From the NCBI RefSeq assembly GCF_022340925.1, contig NZ_JAJDNA010000014.1, forward strand, positions 1-46,026: a stretch of DNA of 46,026 nucleotides. The letters run 5' to 3'. A program made the translations under genes and the position numbers. The notes under the pieces were generated by a model. The model worked only from the letters and a program-made list of their open reading frames with translations, had not been told where the DNA came from and did no database searches. The DNA comes from Thiocapsa sp. GTDB lineage: Bacteria > Pseudomonadota > Gammaproteobacteria > Chromatiales > Chromatiaceae. This document shows positions 1 through 9,932 of this stretch, piece by piece; position 1 is the stretch's first letter; the number at the start of each line of letters is the position of its first letter.

Positions 1-1
1 C

Positions 2-940
2 CTGTACTCGGCCCGCAAGGAGGAGCTGATCAAGCCTTTGCTCGATCGCTTTACCGAGCAGACTGGGGTCGAGGTCAACATGGTGACAGACAAGGCCGAG
101 ACCCTGCTCAAGCGTCTGCAGAGCGAGGGGATCAACTCGCCTGCCGATCTCTTGGTGACGGTCGACGCGGGCAACCTCCACCGGGCGCGCGCGGCGGGGG
201 TGACCCAAGCGGTCCACAGTCAGGCGTTGACGGAGGCGATCCCCGCGACCTATCGAGACCCGGACGGCCACTGGTTCGGACTCTCGTTGCGCGCACGCCC
301 GATCATGTATGTCGACGGCAAGGTGGAGCCGGGCAGTCTCTCGACGTACGAAGATCTCGCCAACCCCATGTGGAAGGGACGCATCTGTGTTCGCTCCTCC
401 GACAATGTCTACAACCAATCGCTGGTCGCGTCCATGATCGCGGCGGACGGAGTCGAGGCCACCGAAGCATGGGCCAGAGGGCTGGTTGCCAACATGGCAC
501 GCCCCCCTCAGGGTGGTGACCGAGACCAGATCGCGGCGGCAGCGGCCGGGCTGTGCGACATCGCCATCGCGAATACCTATTACCTCGTCGGCATGCTGAC
601 CTCGGGTGATCCGAGTCAGGTCACCGCGGCCGAGGCGATGCGTGTCCTCTGGCCCAACCAGGACGGTCGCGGCGCGCATGTGAACGTGAGCGGGATTGCC
701 ATGACCCGCTCGGCGAGGAACCAGGAGGCAGCGCTCAAGCTCATGGAGTTCCTGGCCAGTCCCGAGTCACAGGCCTGGTATGCGGAGGTCAACGGGGAGT
801 ACCCCATACGCAAGGATGCCGAGATCAGCAAGCTCCTCCGGTCCTGGGGCACGTTTAAGGCCGATGACTTGCAGCTCTCGAAGCTCGGCGAGCTCGGCCC
901 GGACGCCGTGCGACTGATGGACCGCGCGGGCTGGAAATAG
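2..940 (+). CDS. Fe(3+) ABC transporter substrate-binding protein, 5' partial
   Basis: Periplasmic ferric-iron binding protein of the FbpA/FutA/AfuA type, which delivers Fe3+ to the inner-membrane permease. The reading frame is already open at base 2 (LYSARKEELIKPLLDRF), the usual start of the mature domain. The signal peptide and roughly 25-30 N-terminal residues therefore lie left of the window; 312 residues are visible. The two-lobe type II binding fold is suggested by the NTYYLVGML and GIAMTRSARN segments and by a C-terminal stretch ending MDRAGWK. The permease and ATPase genes follow on the same strand. A 289-bp gap with a perfect palindrome separates it from the permease, as expected when a binding protein is made in excess. 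Metal specificity is inferred from the family. Confidence 0.92.
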   Translation: MYSARKEELIKPLLDRFTEQTGVEVNMVTDKAETLLKRLQSEGINSPADLLVTVDAGNLHRARAAGVTQAVHSQALTEAIPATYRDPDGHWFGLSLRARPIMYVDGKVEPGSLSTYEDLANPMWKGRICVRSSDNVYNQSLVASMIAADGVEATEAWARGLVANMARPPQGGDRDQIAAAAAGLCDIAIANTYYLVGMLTSGDPSQVTAAEAMRVLWPNQDGRGAHVNVSGIAMTRSARNQEAALKLMEFLASPESQAWYAEVNGEYPIRKDAEISKLLRSWGTFKADDLQLSKLGELGPDAVRLMDRAGWK

Positions 941-965
941 ACGCAAGGCGGCGGGAGCAGCGATA

Positions 966-987
966 ATGAGGCCGCGCGCGGCCTCAT
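966..987. terminator. perfect 22-bp palindrome after the iron-binding protein gene
   Basis: The two 11-base arms ATGAGGCCGCG and CGCGGCCTCAT are exactly complementary. AGCG/CGCT flanks can extend the stem past a 3-nt bulge. It lies 26 bp after the stop codon of the binding-protein gene. There is no U-tract, so it is more likely an mRNA-stabilising or partial-termination hairpin than a strong intrinsic terminator. Confidence 0.5.
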
Positions 988-1229
988 CGCTCAACTCAAC
1001 CGAGAGACCTTTGCAGGTTTGAGTCCACGCGCGGTGCCGAACCCCGGTCGCCCGCAGTCAGGGCGATCCCACCCCTGTACCGTACCCATACCCGTTCACG
1101 GGCTCCAATCGACCGGATTGCGGCCACCTCCGCATCGCCAACCGGAAGGCCTCCCGCAGAGCCGCCTCTGCGTGAGTCGACGAAACGCCCGTAGGAAAAC
1201 CGGGAGACCATCCGACTGATGAGGCAATC

Positions 1230-2876
1230 TTGAGCAGCAACGGGCAACGCGGCCTCTGGACCGCCGGGGTCACTGCGACAGCGCTCGTGCTGGCTTTGCC
1301 GGTGCTGGTGATCATCGGTTTTCTCTTCGTGCCCTCGGGCGATGTCTGGCAGCATCTGGTCGACACCGTGCTCGCTGACTATGTCGCGAGCTCGCTCCTG
1401 CTGATGCTCGGCGTTGCCATCGGCACCCTGATCGGGGGTGTGGGAACCGCCTGGCTGACGAGCATGTGTCGGTTCCCCGGCCGCGGGTTGTTCGAGTGGG
1501 CGCTGATCCTGCCGATGGCGATGCCCGCGTATATCATTGCCTACACCTACACCGGCTTGCTCGATTTTGCGGGCCCTGTGCAGACCGCCCTGCGGAGCTG
1601 GAGCGGGTGGGGAGTCGGGGACTACTGGTTCCCGCAGATCCGCTCCCTCGAGGGTGCCGCGGTGATGCTCGCGCTGGTCCTCTATCCCTATGTCTACCTG
1701 CTGAGTCGCGCCGCCTTTCTCAGCCAGTCGCTGTGCGTCTTGGACGTGAGTCGCACGCTCGGCAACGGACCCTGGCGGACCTTCTTCGTTGTCGCCCTGC
1801 CGTTGGCGCGTCCCGCGATCGTCGCGGGGTTGACGCTTGCCCTCATGGAGACCCTCGCCGACTACGGAACGGTGCACTATTTCGGGGTCCAGACCTTCAC
1901 CACCGGTATCTTTCGCACCTGGTTCGGACTGGACAATGCCGCAGCAGCCGCACAGCTTTCGGCGATGCTGCTCGGTTTCGTCCTGGCCCTGATCGCCCTG
2001 GAGCGCATCTCGCGCCGCCAGGCCCGCTATCACGACACCAGCCAGCGTCATCAGTCGATTCGACGCTATCCGCTGGGCGGCTGGCGCGCCGGGGCGGCCA
2101 TCGGCTTCTGCCTCATCCCGGTGATGCTCGGTTTCGTGATCCCCGCCGCGCAGCTCGCCAGCTGGGCCATGACGACCGCCGACCGCGCCTACGATGCCGC
2201 TTTTTGGCGCCTGGTCCTCAACAGCCTGGAGCTTGCGTCCGTGGCCGCGTTCCTGTGCTTGCTGCTGGCCCTTTTGCTTGGCTACGGCAGACGCCTCCAT
2301 CCAACCCGCCAGGTGACCACTGCGGTCAAGCTGGCCGGTCTCGGGTATGCGGTGCCGGGCACCGTGATTGCCATCGGCGTCATCATCCCCTTTGGCTGGT
2401 TCGACAACACGCTCGATGCCTGGATGCGCCGAAGCTTTGGCATCTCCTCTGGCCTCCTGCTGAGCGGCACGCTCGCGGCCCTGATCTTCGCCTACCTGAC
2501 ACGGTTTCTCGCCGTCGCGCTCCAGACGGTCGAGGCGGGTCTTGCCCGGATCCGGCCGTCGATGGACGAGGCCAGCCGGGCCATGGGTTATCGACCGGGT
2601 CAGGTGTTGCGACGCGTGCACATCCCGATGCTGCGCGGGAGTTTGCTGACGGCCGTCCTGCTGGTCTTCGTCGATGTGCTCAAAGAGCTCCCGGCAACCC
2701 TGATCCTGCGGCCATTCAATTTCAATACCCTCGCGGTCCGCGCCTACGAGCTGGCCTCAGACGAACGCCTGGCCGATACCGCACCCGCCGCGCTGACCAT
2801 CGTGCTCGCCGGGCTGCTTCCGGTTATCCTGCTCAGCCGGTCCATCACTAAGTCCCGCAATGCCGACACAGCTTGA
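1230..2876 (+). CDS. iron ABC transporter permease (two fused permease domains)
   Basis: Inner-membrane channel of the ferric importer (FbpB/FutB type). At 548 aa it is the usual length for two fused BPD_transp_1 modules. Hydrophobic segments are spread over the whole protein. Two EAA-type loops that dock the ATPase are seen near LDVSRTLGNGPWRTFFVVALP and DEASRAMGYRPGQVLRRVHIP. The start is taken as the TTG at 1230 because GAGG lies 5 bases upstream and no in-frame ATG precedes the first membrane segment. The 3' end overlaps the ATPase start by 17 bp, so the two are translationally coupled. Confidence 0.9.
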   Translation: MSSNGQRGLWTAGVTATALVLALPVLVIIGFLFVPSGDVWQHLVDTVLADYVASSLLLMLGVAIGTLIGGVGTAWLTSMCRFPGRGLFEWALILPMAMPAYIIAYTYTGLLDFAGPVQTALRSWSGWGVGDYWFPQIRSLEGAAVMLALVLYPYVYLLSRAAFLSQSLCVLDVSRTLGNGPWRTFFVVALPLARPAIVAGLTLALMETLADYGTVHYFGVQTFTTGIFRTWFGLDNAAAAAQLSAMLLGFVLALIALERISRRQARYHDTSQRHQSIRRYPLGGWRAGAAIGFCLIPVMLGFVIPAAQLASWAMTTADRAYDAAFWRLVLNSLELASVAAFLCLLLALLLGYGRRLHPTRQVTTAVKLAGLGYAVPGTVIAIGVIIPFGWFDNTLDAWMRRSFGISSGLLLSGTLAALIFAYLTRFLAVALQTVEAGLARIRPSMDEASRAMGYRPGQVLRRVHIPMLRGSLLTAVLLVFVDVLKELPATLILRPFNFNTLAVRAYELASDERLADTAPAALTIVLAGLLPVILLSRSITKSRNADTA

Positions 2877-3954
2877 GGTTCGAGACGTCTGCGTCGCCTA
2901 CGGCGACAACACCATCGTGCGCGAGGTCTCCTTCGTCCTGGAAGAAGGAATCATCGGCTGCCTGCTCGGGCCGAGCGGCTGCGGGAAGACGACGCTGCTG
3001 CGCGCCATCGCCGGCTTCGAGCCGATCAGTCACGGCGAGATCCTGCTCCACGGGCACCGGGTCTCCGCGCCTTGGAGCACGCTCCCGCCCGAGCAACGCC
3101 GAGTCGGCATGGTCTTCCAGGATTTCGCCCTATTCCCGCACCTGAGCGTGGCCCGCAACGTCGCGTTCGGGCTCCAAGGGCTCGGGCGGGCCGAACGCGG
3201 TCAGCGTGTTGCCGAGCTCCTGGACCTGGTGGGTCTGCGTCACGCGGCCCACCAGTATCCGCATGAGCTCTCCGGCGGCATGCAGCAACGCGTTGCCCTC
3301 GCCCGCGCCATGGCGCCGCGCCCGCAGATCTTATTGCTCGACGAACCCTTTTCCAGCATCGACGCCGAATTGCGCGAGCAGCTTGCGCGCGAGGTCCGGG
3401 ATCTGCTGAAGCGTGAAGGCGTGACGGCGATCCTCGTCACCCACGATCAGCTTGAGGCCTTCGCCATGGCCGACCAGATCGGGGTCATCGCAAACGGCCG
3501 CGTCCGCCAATGGGGGACCGGGTTCGGACTCTACCATGAGCCCGCGGACCGTTTCGTCGCCGACTTCATCGGCCAAGGCGTCCTCCTCCCGGCCGTTGTC
3601 GTGGACGAGACTCGCGTCAAGACCGAGCTGGGCCGAGTCGCCGGAAGCAAGCCGCACGGTCTCTCGCCGGGGACACTGGCGGAGGTGCTGATCCGGCCGG
3701 ACGACATGCTCTATGACGAGACCAGTCCCAGGCGGGCGGTCGTGGTGGAGCGAGCGTTTCGAGGGGCGGAGTATCTCTATCAACTCCGGCTCGCGAGCGG
3801 GACCGAGGTCCTCTGTCTCGTCCCGAGCCATCATCAGCACGCCATCGGAGAGGAGATCGGGATTCGGCTCGAGGCAGACCATCTGGTGGTCTTCCCGTGC
3901 GAGACCGACGAGCCCTCTCGGCCCGCCTCCCTCGCTGACCCGGTCGGTCAATGA
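2860..3954 (+). CDS. iron ABC transporter ATP-binding protein
   Basis: ATPase that powers ferric-iron import (FbpC/FutC type), 364 aa. It has a Walker A motif GPSGCGKTT at residues 37-45, a Q-loop in VFQDFALFP, an ABC signature LSGGM at 137-141, Walker B ILLLDEPF at about 157-164 and the switch His in VTHDQLEAF at about 195. The 120 or so residues after the nucleotide-binding domain fit a regulatory TOBE/OB-fold region. The gene overlaps the permease by 17 bp and the next small gene by 4 bp (ATGA). Substrate assignment comes from the linked binding protein. Confidence 0.92.
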   Translation: MPTQLEVRDVCVAYGDNTIVREVSFVLEEGIIGCLLGPSGCGKTTLLRAIAGFEPISHGEILLHGHRVSAPWSTLPPEQRRVGMVFQDFALFPHLSVARNVAFGLQGLGRAERGQRVAELLDLVGLRHAAHQYPHELSGGMQQRVALARAMAPRPQILLLDEPFSSIDAELREQLAREVRDLLKREGVTAILVTHDQLEAFAMADQIGVIANGRVRQWGTGFGLYHEPADRFVADFIGQGVLLPAVVVDETRVKTELGRVAGSKPHGLSPGTLAEVLIRPDDMLYDETSPRRAVVVERAFRGAEYLYQLRLASGTEVLCLVPSHHQHAIGEEIGIRLEADHLVVFPCETDEPSRPASLADPVGQ

Positions 3955-4286
3955 TCAACATGGCAGGAAAGCCCGTCACGCCACACGTCCCCGATCCGCC
4001 AGGCGCCTCGGCTCCGGCGATCCCGGCGATGTTGCGCAATCTCATCCTGATCGATCTCGCCGCCGCCATCCTTGTTGCCCTGCCCTCGTTCGGTGGCAAC
4101 CCCCCGACCGGCAGCCTTCGGGTCCTCTTTGCGCTACCATGGAGGCCCTGCGTGAGCAATGTGGCCGGGCTGCTCGGTTTGGAGTCGCCTACGTTGAATC
4201 CCGCCTTGCTCGCAATCGGCGCGGGCATCAATGCAGCCATGCCGGCTGTGATTGGTGGCTCGAGCCGCGGCGGTAAGTCTCCCTGA
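3951..4286 (+). CDS. small membrane protein of unknown function in the iron operon
   Basis: I do not recognise this 111-aa protein. The start overlaps the ATPase stop in an ATGA arrangement, and the stop shares one base with the next ATG, which favours a real translated gene in the operon. The N-terminus is Pro-rich. Hydrophobic stretches lie around residues 29-45 (LRNLILIDLAAAILVALP) and near the C-terminus (LLAIGAGINAAMPAVIGG), suggesting one or two membrane passes. A possible accessory role in iron import is inferred from position only. It could also be spurious, since high-GC DNA keeps many frames open. Confidence 0.5.
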   Translation: MINMAGKPVTPHVPDPPGASAPAIPAMLRNLILIDLAAAILVALPSFGGNPPTGSLRVLFALPWRPCVSNVAGLLGLESPTLNPALLAIGAGINAAMPAVIGGSSRGGKSP

Positions 4287-4702
4287 TGCTCAACCTGGGA
4301 TCTCAGATGGAACGCTCTAACCTTTCCCCGTGGCCTGGTCTCCTCTTGGCTTGCACCTTGGTGGTTCCGACGCTTTCCGGTTGCGCGAGCCAGTTTCGCG
4401 AGCGGCAGCTGATTCCGCCCACCGATCCCGGGGCGCAAACCTGTATGGCGCAATGCGAATTCAACAAGGCGCAGTGCGAGCAGCGCCAACACGGACGGGA
4501 AGAAGAATGCCGGACTCACCACGACCGGCTGACGGCGGACCTGAATGCGTGCCGTGCCACGCCGGGCGCACTCTGCCCGCAGCCCGAGATCTGCCTGGGT
4601 GCGGACCTGGTGATCTGCGAGACCCGGTACGACGAGTGCGTCGTCGCCTGTGGCGGCAGGGTCGAGACCCGTTTCTCGCTCACCGGGGAGTCCGCACCCT
4701 GA
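4286..4702 (+). CDS. cysteine-rich putative lipoprotein
   Basis: A 138-aa exported protein not assigned to a known family. An N-terminal hydrophobic segment (PGLLLACTLVVPTLSGC) ends in a lipobox LSGC, so the mature protein would be lipid-anchored. Ten further cysteines follow. The first three are spaced C-x3-C-x6-C (CMAQCEFNKAQC) and the last three mirror this as C-x6-C-x3-C (CETRYDECVVAC), which would suit a disulfide-clamped helical hairpin. Start choice is uncertain: ATG 4286 abuts the upstream stop, and ATG 4307 would give a more typical signal peptide. The 3' end overlaps the end of the convergent exporter gene by 23 bp. Function unknown; a link with the iron operon is only positional. 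Confidence 0.72.
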   Translation: MLNLGSQMERSNLSPWPGLLLACTLVVPTLSGCASQFRERQLIPPTDPGAQTCMAQCEFNKAQCEQRQHGREEECRTHHDRLTADLNACRATPGALCPQPEICLGADLVICETRYDECVVACGGRVETRFSLTGESAP

Positions 4703-5888
4703 CCTCGTCGCGCACCTCACGGCTGGGGTGGACGATCGCCAGTTCTCCCGCGTCCGCACCCCCGAGCAGCTCGGTCACGAGCCCGCCCCGGCGCCCCACC
4801 GCGACCTCGCGCAGGTGAGCCCGCCCCTGCTCCATCACGAACATCGCCCACGCCTCATCCTGGCGGAACAGACTGCTGGTCGGGACTTGCAGCACCCCTT
4901 CCGCCTCCCACAGGATGAATCGGGCATTCACTCGATAGCCATCCCCAAGACGGTCCCAGTCGTTTGTCGGTGAGACGATCTCCACGATCACCCAGACGCG
5001 TTGCTCCTCGACGCCCAGTGCGGAGATCTTTGTGAAGGCGGTGGGTTCGACCCGCTTGACCCGCCCCTCCAGCGGATGGGGCGAGCCCCAACGCTCGAGC
5101 CAAACCCGTTGACCCGGGGCGATCCGCACCGCATCGGCGGACAGGACATCCACCTCGACCTCGAGACGGCTGGGATCGCCGATGACCAGAATCGGCTCCC
5201 CCGGCTGAACCACCCGCGCGCTCTCGAAGTACCGCCCCAGCACGAACCCGGCCACGGGCGAGCGCAGCTCCAAGACGCCACTGGCCTCCGGGTCCTGTCG
5301 GCCCGCGTAGGCGAGCTCAGTGCGCGCTGCCTCCAGCTCGCAGTCGGCGACGCGCATCCGAAAGCGCGCCGACGCCAGCTCTGCCACCGCCCTCCTGGCT
5401 TCGGCCTCAGCCTGCTCGACCAGGCTCTCCGAGATCATCCCCTGTCGGCCCAACGGCCGAAGCCGTGCATATTCGCTGCGCGCGAGCGCGTCTTCGGCCT
5501 CGGCGGCCTTGACCCCCTCGCCTGCGGCAGCCAACAAACCCTCGGCAGCGGCAACCCGAGCCCGCGCCCGCTCGATGCTGCGCACATCGAGTGCCGGCGA
5601 TGCCGGGGCATCCAGGGTCGCGACCAGATCACCCTCCGCCACCGGGTCGCCGACCTCCAGGGCGAGACGCCGTGCGTGCCCGGCAATGGGCGCGGAGATC
5701 TCATAGCGGTCGACGACCCGGGCCCGGCCCTCCTCCTCTAGACTGACCTCGAAATGCCCGCGGGCGATAGGTTCCACATCCACCAGGATCGGCACCGGAC
5801 GAAAGCCCCAGAACAGGATTGCGAGCAATCCCGCCACGGTCAAATAGGGGACGGCGCGTCGCCACCTGGTGACCTGATCCCGGTTCAT
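4680..5888 (-). CDS. HlyD/MacA-like periplasmic adaptor of an ABC exporter
   Basis: Membrane-fusion (adaptor) subunit, 402 aa, linking an inner-membrane FtsX-type exporter to the outer membrane. There is one N-terminal membrane anchor (about residues 11-28, VPYLTVAGLLAILFWGF). A split biotinyl-lipoyl-like domain follows (ISAPIAGHARRL and LRSPVAGFVLGRYF), flanking a long Ala/Glu/Arg-rich helical hairpin at about 105-195, then a beta-barrel region. It is the third gene of a minus-strand operon and overlaps the permease gene by 4 bp. The substrate cannot be read from sequence. No TolC-like outer-membrane partner is in the window. Confidence 0.88.
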   Translation of the reverse strand: MNRDQVTRWRRAVPYLTVAGLLAILFWGFRPVPILVDVEPIARGHFEVSLEEEGRARVVDRYEISAPIAGHARRLALEVGDPVAEGDLVATLDAPASPALDVRSIERARARVAAAEGLLAAAGEGVKAAEAEDALARSEYARLRPLGRQGMISESLVEQAEAEARRAVAELASARFRMRVADCELEAARTELAYAGRQDPEASGVLELRSPVAGFVLGRYFESARVVQPGEPILVIGDPSRLEVEVDVLSADAVRIAPGQRVWLERWGSPHPLEGRVKRVEPTAFTKISALGVEEQRVWVIVEIVSPTNDWDRLGDGYRVNARFILWEAEGVLQVPTSSLFRQDEAWAMFVMEQGRAHLREVAVGRRGGLVTELLGGADAGELAIVHPSREVRDEVRVRTPR

Positions 5889-8244
5889 TCTCGTGTCTTC
5901 AAGACCGACAACAAGTCGAGACGACCGAGCTGTCGAGAGACGATCAACCCCGACAACAGGGTCGCCAGGACAACGACGGTCGCGGCGAACGCGTACACAC
6001 TCGGCACGATGACCAGGGGAATGCGATAGAGATCGGACTCGACCCCATGGACGATACCGACAATCAAAGCCGTCCCGATGATGAACCCGACCGGGATCGC
6101 CGCCAGCGTGATCAAGGCGAGCTCCCCCAGCAGGACGTAAGCGATCTCGCCGCGGCTGAACCCAAGCACCCGAAGGCTAGCCAGCTCCCGAGACCGCTCG
6201 GTGAGCGCAATCCGCGCATTACTGTAGACCACCCCCACGGCAATGCTTCCGGCCAACAGGGTGCTGATGAAGGCGAAGGTCAGCACGATCTGCCCCATCG
6301 AGTCAGTGAAGCTCTCCACTGCCGTGAGCCGATCCGTGACACCAGCAACGCGTGGCGTTTCCTTCATTGAGGCGACGATCGCCTCCCGGTTTCCCGGACT
6401 CACCGCGAGCAAGGCGCCGGATATCGCGCGGCCCTCCTTCAGGAGCCTGTTCAATGCCTGGAGGTCCATGTAAGCGGCAACCCCGATAAGCTCCTGAACC
6501 ACCCCCGTGACCGGCACCTCAAGGACGTCTCGCCGACCCTCGAGCACCTCCAACGTTACCCGCCCCCCTGGACGCACATTCAAGACGCCCGCGAGGAAAT
6601 CACTCAAGACCAATCCCGCCGGCGGGAGCTCTACCGGCCCGAGCCGGTCATCGAGGACCCGTCTCAGGATGGACGGCGACTCGATCCCCTGAACGGTGCT
6701 GAGGTAACTGGCTGGGCCGTGACGGAGCCGAACGGCGACGGCTCGCACCGGCTCGACGCGGTAGACGCCGGACAAGGACGCCAGCTCCTGCATGGCCCGG
6801 CGCGAGGTCGGCTCGACGAACGTCAGTGCCAGATCATCCCGCTGTGCCAACCCGTATTGAACCTGGATCAGGTAGTCAAGCGCACCTTCCTGAAAACGCC
6901 CTACCATGAGAATCCCGCACGCCATGGCGATGCCGATTACGGACAACATCGCCTTGAACGGACGTCGCTCGATATTGCGCAGGATCATTCGGGTGCGTTG
7001 GTTAAAGCAGCGCTGCAGACCCAGACGTTCGACCAGCGTCGGACGAAAGACCGGCGGCGCCTCCGGGCGCATCGCCTCGGCCGGTGGCAGCAGCACCGCA
7101 CGACGCACCGCGGCAAGCGCACCGGCAATGCCGGCCAACAGGGTGACCAGTATGCCAATGATGATCGTCGCGGGACGTATGCAGAAGTCGAGGTACGGGA
7201 AATGGAAGAAGCCGCGATAGAGCTCGGCCATCTGTCGGCCGAGCCAGGTGCCAGCGGCCAATCCGATCGTCAGACCCAGCGCGACGATCAGCAGCACCCA
7301 CAGGCTGTAGTGGAGTCCGATCTGCCGATTGGTGTAGCCGAATGCCTTGAGGATGGCAATCTGCTCGCGCTGCGTGCCGATCAAACGCCCGAAGACGACA
7401 TTCAGCAGAAAGGCCGCAACCCCCAGGAAGATCGCCGGGAACAGCCTGGCCATGGCTCCCAGCTGGTCAAGCTCGGAGCTCAGATAACGATCCGAGATCT
7501 GCTCCTCGCGGGGAATCGCGCCGAGCCCGCCGTAGGGGGCCAACAGCAGATCCAGTCGCTCGATCACGTCGCCGATGCGTGCCTCGCGGCGCAAGCTGAC
7601 CGTCAGGCTGTTGAAGGCCCCGTCCATGTCGTAGGCATTGGCAAGCTGGGTTCGGTTCATCCAAAGCACGCCGTGGCGTGCGAAATCCGGGAAGAGATCA
7701 CCTGGCTTGATCTGATAAATGTGTTCCGGAGACAGGGCAATACCCACGATCTCAAGGGCTTGGCGACGGCCATTGATAATCGCGCTCAACTGATCGCCCG
7801 GATGAAAGCCGTGCGCATCGGCGAAGGCTTGGCTGACGACCAAGTCCCGATCACGGTCCGGCTCCGGAAGTCGCCCCTCGCGGATATACAAGCGATTCAG
7901 CGCTGCATTCCGGCCATCGGGTAATGAAATCAGCATCCCGGTGGCCGGATCGTCAAAATCGGGGATATCCAGATTGACGCCTGCAACCACTCGGGTCTCG
8001 ACCTGCTGCACGCCTGGGATCGCTTCGATTTCCTCACGCAGTGACTCGGGCGCACGCTCTAGCGTGACGAACAGGTCGGCAAAGCGATAGTCCCGATAAA
8101 AGGCGTTACGGGTGAGGGTCAGAGCATCCAGCGAGGAAAGCGCCATCAGCAGGGTCGAAACGCCGCCGGCAATGACGACGGCGATCGCAACGGCCTGACC
8201 GCGCATCCGCCAAGCCTCGCGCAGCAGCTTGCGGGTCAGGGCAT

Positions 8245-8248
<4 letters not shown>
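5885..8248 (-). CDS. FtsX-like ABC exporter permease
   Basis: Inner-membrane permease of 787 aa with two FtsX/MacB_PCD units. A first transmembrane helix near residues 15-40 is followed by a large periplasmic domain, three helices around 270-390, another helix near 440 after a short cytosolic loop, a second periplasmic domain, and a final three-helix bundle at about 655-780. It lies between the ATPase and adaptor genes with 4-bp overlaps at both ends, so the three genes form one operon. MacB-type machines act by mechanotransmission and export lipoproteins, peptides, antibiotics or glycolipids; which applies here is not visible. Confidence 0.9.
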
Positions 8249-8970
<722 letters not shown>

Positions 8971-9114
8971 TCGACCTGATACCGGCGGACCGGGTCGGCA
9001 GACAGTGCCGAGCGGAGGATGCGCGTGGAGCTCGTTTCAGCACAGGCACCCTCTCGCAGGGACGCAGGCTCCAAGCGGTTGGGGCCGCAGCGCCGCAGGC
9101 GATCGGCCATTCCC

Positions 9115-9143
9115 TGGCACCGTCGGAATAGAACAGGCATAAT
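9115..9143 (+). promoter_or_regulatory. candidate sigma-70 promoter for cysC
   Basis: CATAAT at 9138-9143 matches the -10 consensus well and is preceded after 17 bp by TGGCAC, a weak -35. The predicted start is about 45 bp before the cysC ATG. TGGCAC resembles a sigma-54 -24 box, but the required TTGC element is absent. Confidence 0.3.
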
Positions 9144-9193
9144 CATTGCCTATCGTTAACGGATTTCCTTACACACTGGACTGAGGCTAGACG

Positions 9194-9853
9194 ATGAATG
9201 ACACGAATGTGACCTGGCACGAGCATCAGGTCTCTCGTTTCGAACGCGAAGCGATGAAGGGACACAAGGGCTGTGTCATCTGGTTCACCGGACTGAGCGG
9301 CTCGGGCAAGAGCACGGTCGCCAATACGCTCGATCACAAGCTGCACCGCGCTGGCCTGCACAGCGCCGTGTTGGACGGCGACAATGTACGCCATGCGCTC
9401 AATGCAGGACCCGGCATGCTCCGGGAAACGCATGGCGAGTCATTCGCGGAGCGCTTTGGTCTGGGATTCTCGGCCATCGACCGCGAAGAGAACATCCGGC
9501 GGATCGGCGCCGTGGCTCAGCTCTTCTCCCAAGCCGGCATCATCGCCCTCACGGCATTCATCAGTCCGTACCGACAGGATCGGGATCGCGTCCGCCGCAC
9601 CATGGATGCAGGCGAGTTCATCGAGGTCCTGGTCGATACACCCATCGAGATCTGCGAGACCCGCGACCCCAAAGGACTCTACAAAAAGGCGCGGGCGGGC
9701 GAGATTAAGGGATTCACTGGGATTGATGACCCCTACGAAGCCCCGCTGGCGCCCGAGCTCCGGCTCGATGCCAGTGAGAAAGCCCCTGAAATCCTGGCCG
9801 ACGAGGTGATCGGCTACCTGGTGGACCGCGGCATCATCCCGTCGATTGCCTGA
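9194..9853 (+). CDS. cysC: adenylylsulfate (APS) kinase
   Basis: Phosphorylates APS to PAPS with ATP, the second step of assimilatory sulfate activation in the cytoplasm; 219 aa. The P-loop GLSGSGKST is at residues 33-41, the APS-binding DGDNVRHALN at about 61-70, ENIRR at about 99-103 and FISPYR at 122-127. GAGG 6 bases upstream supports the ATG. Between DGDNVRHALN and GFSAIDREENIRR the protein carries about 18 residues more than the short E. coli-type enzyme (GPGMLRETHGESFAERFGL). It stands alone, with no cysDN or sat beside it; sat is 20 kb away. Confidence 0.95.
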   Translation: MNDTNVTWHEHQVSRFEREAMKGHKGCVIWFTGLSGSGKSTVANTLDHKLHRAGLHSAVLDGDNVRHALNAGPGMLRETHGESFAERFGLGFSAIDREENIRRIGAVAQLFSQAGIIALTAFISPYRQDRDRVRRTMDAGEFIEVLVDTPIEICETRDPKGLYKKARAGEIKGFTGIDDPYEAPLAPELRLDASEKAPEILADEVIGYLVDRGIIPSIA

Positions 9854-9891
9854 GGCCGGCTCGCTGCCCAGAGCCACGGATGTGACACGAA

Positions 9892-9925
9892 AACGGCAGT
9901 GGAGCGAGTCCGTTCCGCTGCCGTT
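9892..9925 (-). terminator. convergent terminator hairpin between cysC and the DUF2333 gene
   Basis: Arms AACGGCAGTGGA and TCCGCTGCCGTT form a 12-bp stem with one G-T pair and a 10-nt loop. Read on the minus strand the stem is followed by TTTCG, giving a short U-run that suits termination of the DUF2333 transcript just after its stop at 9933. It may also stop cysC transcripts. Confidence 0.65.
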
Positions 9926-9932
9926 CTCAAGC

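Noticed and set aside
996..2621. Long minus-strand open frame (541 codons) opposite the iron permease
   Set aside because: Arg/Gln/Gly/His-rich, low-quality composition with no family resemblance; it mirrors the real permease codons.
9115..9130. Sigma-54 promoter before cysC (TGGCAC)
   Set aside because: The matching TTGC element at the required spacing is missing.
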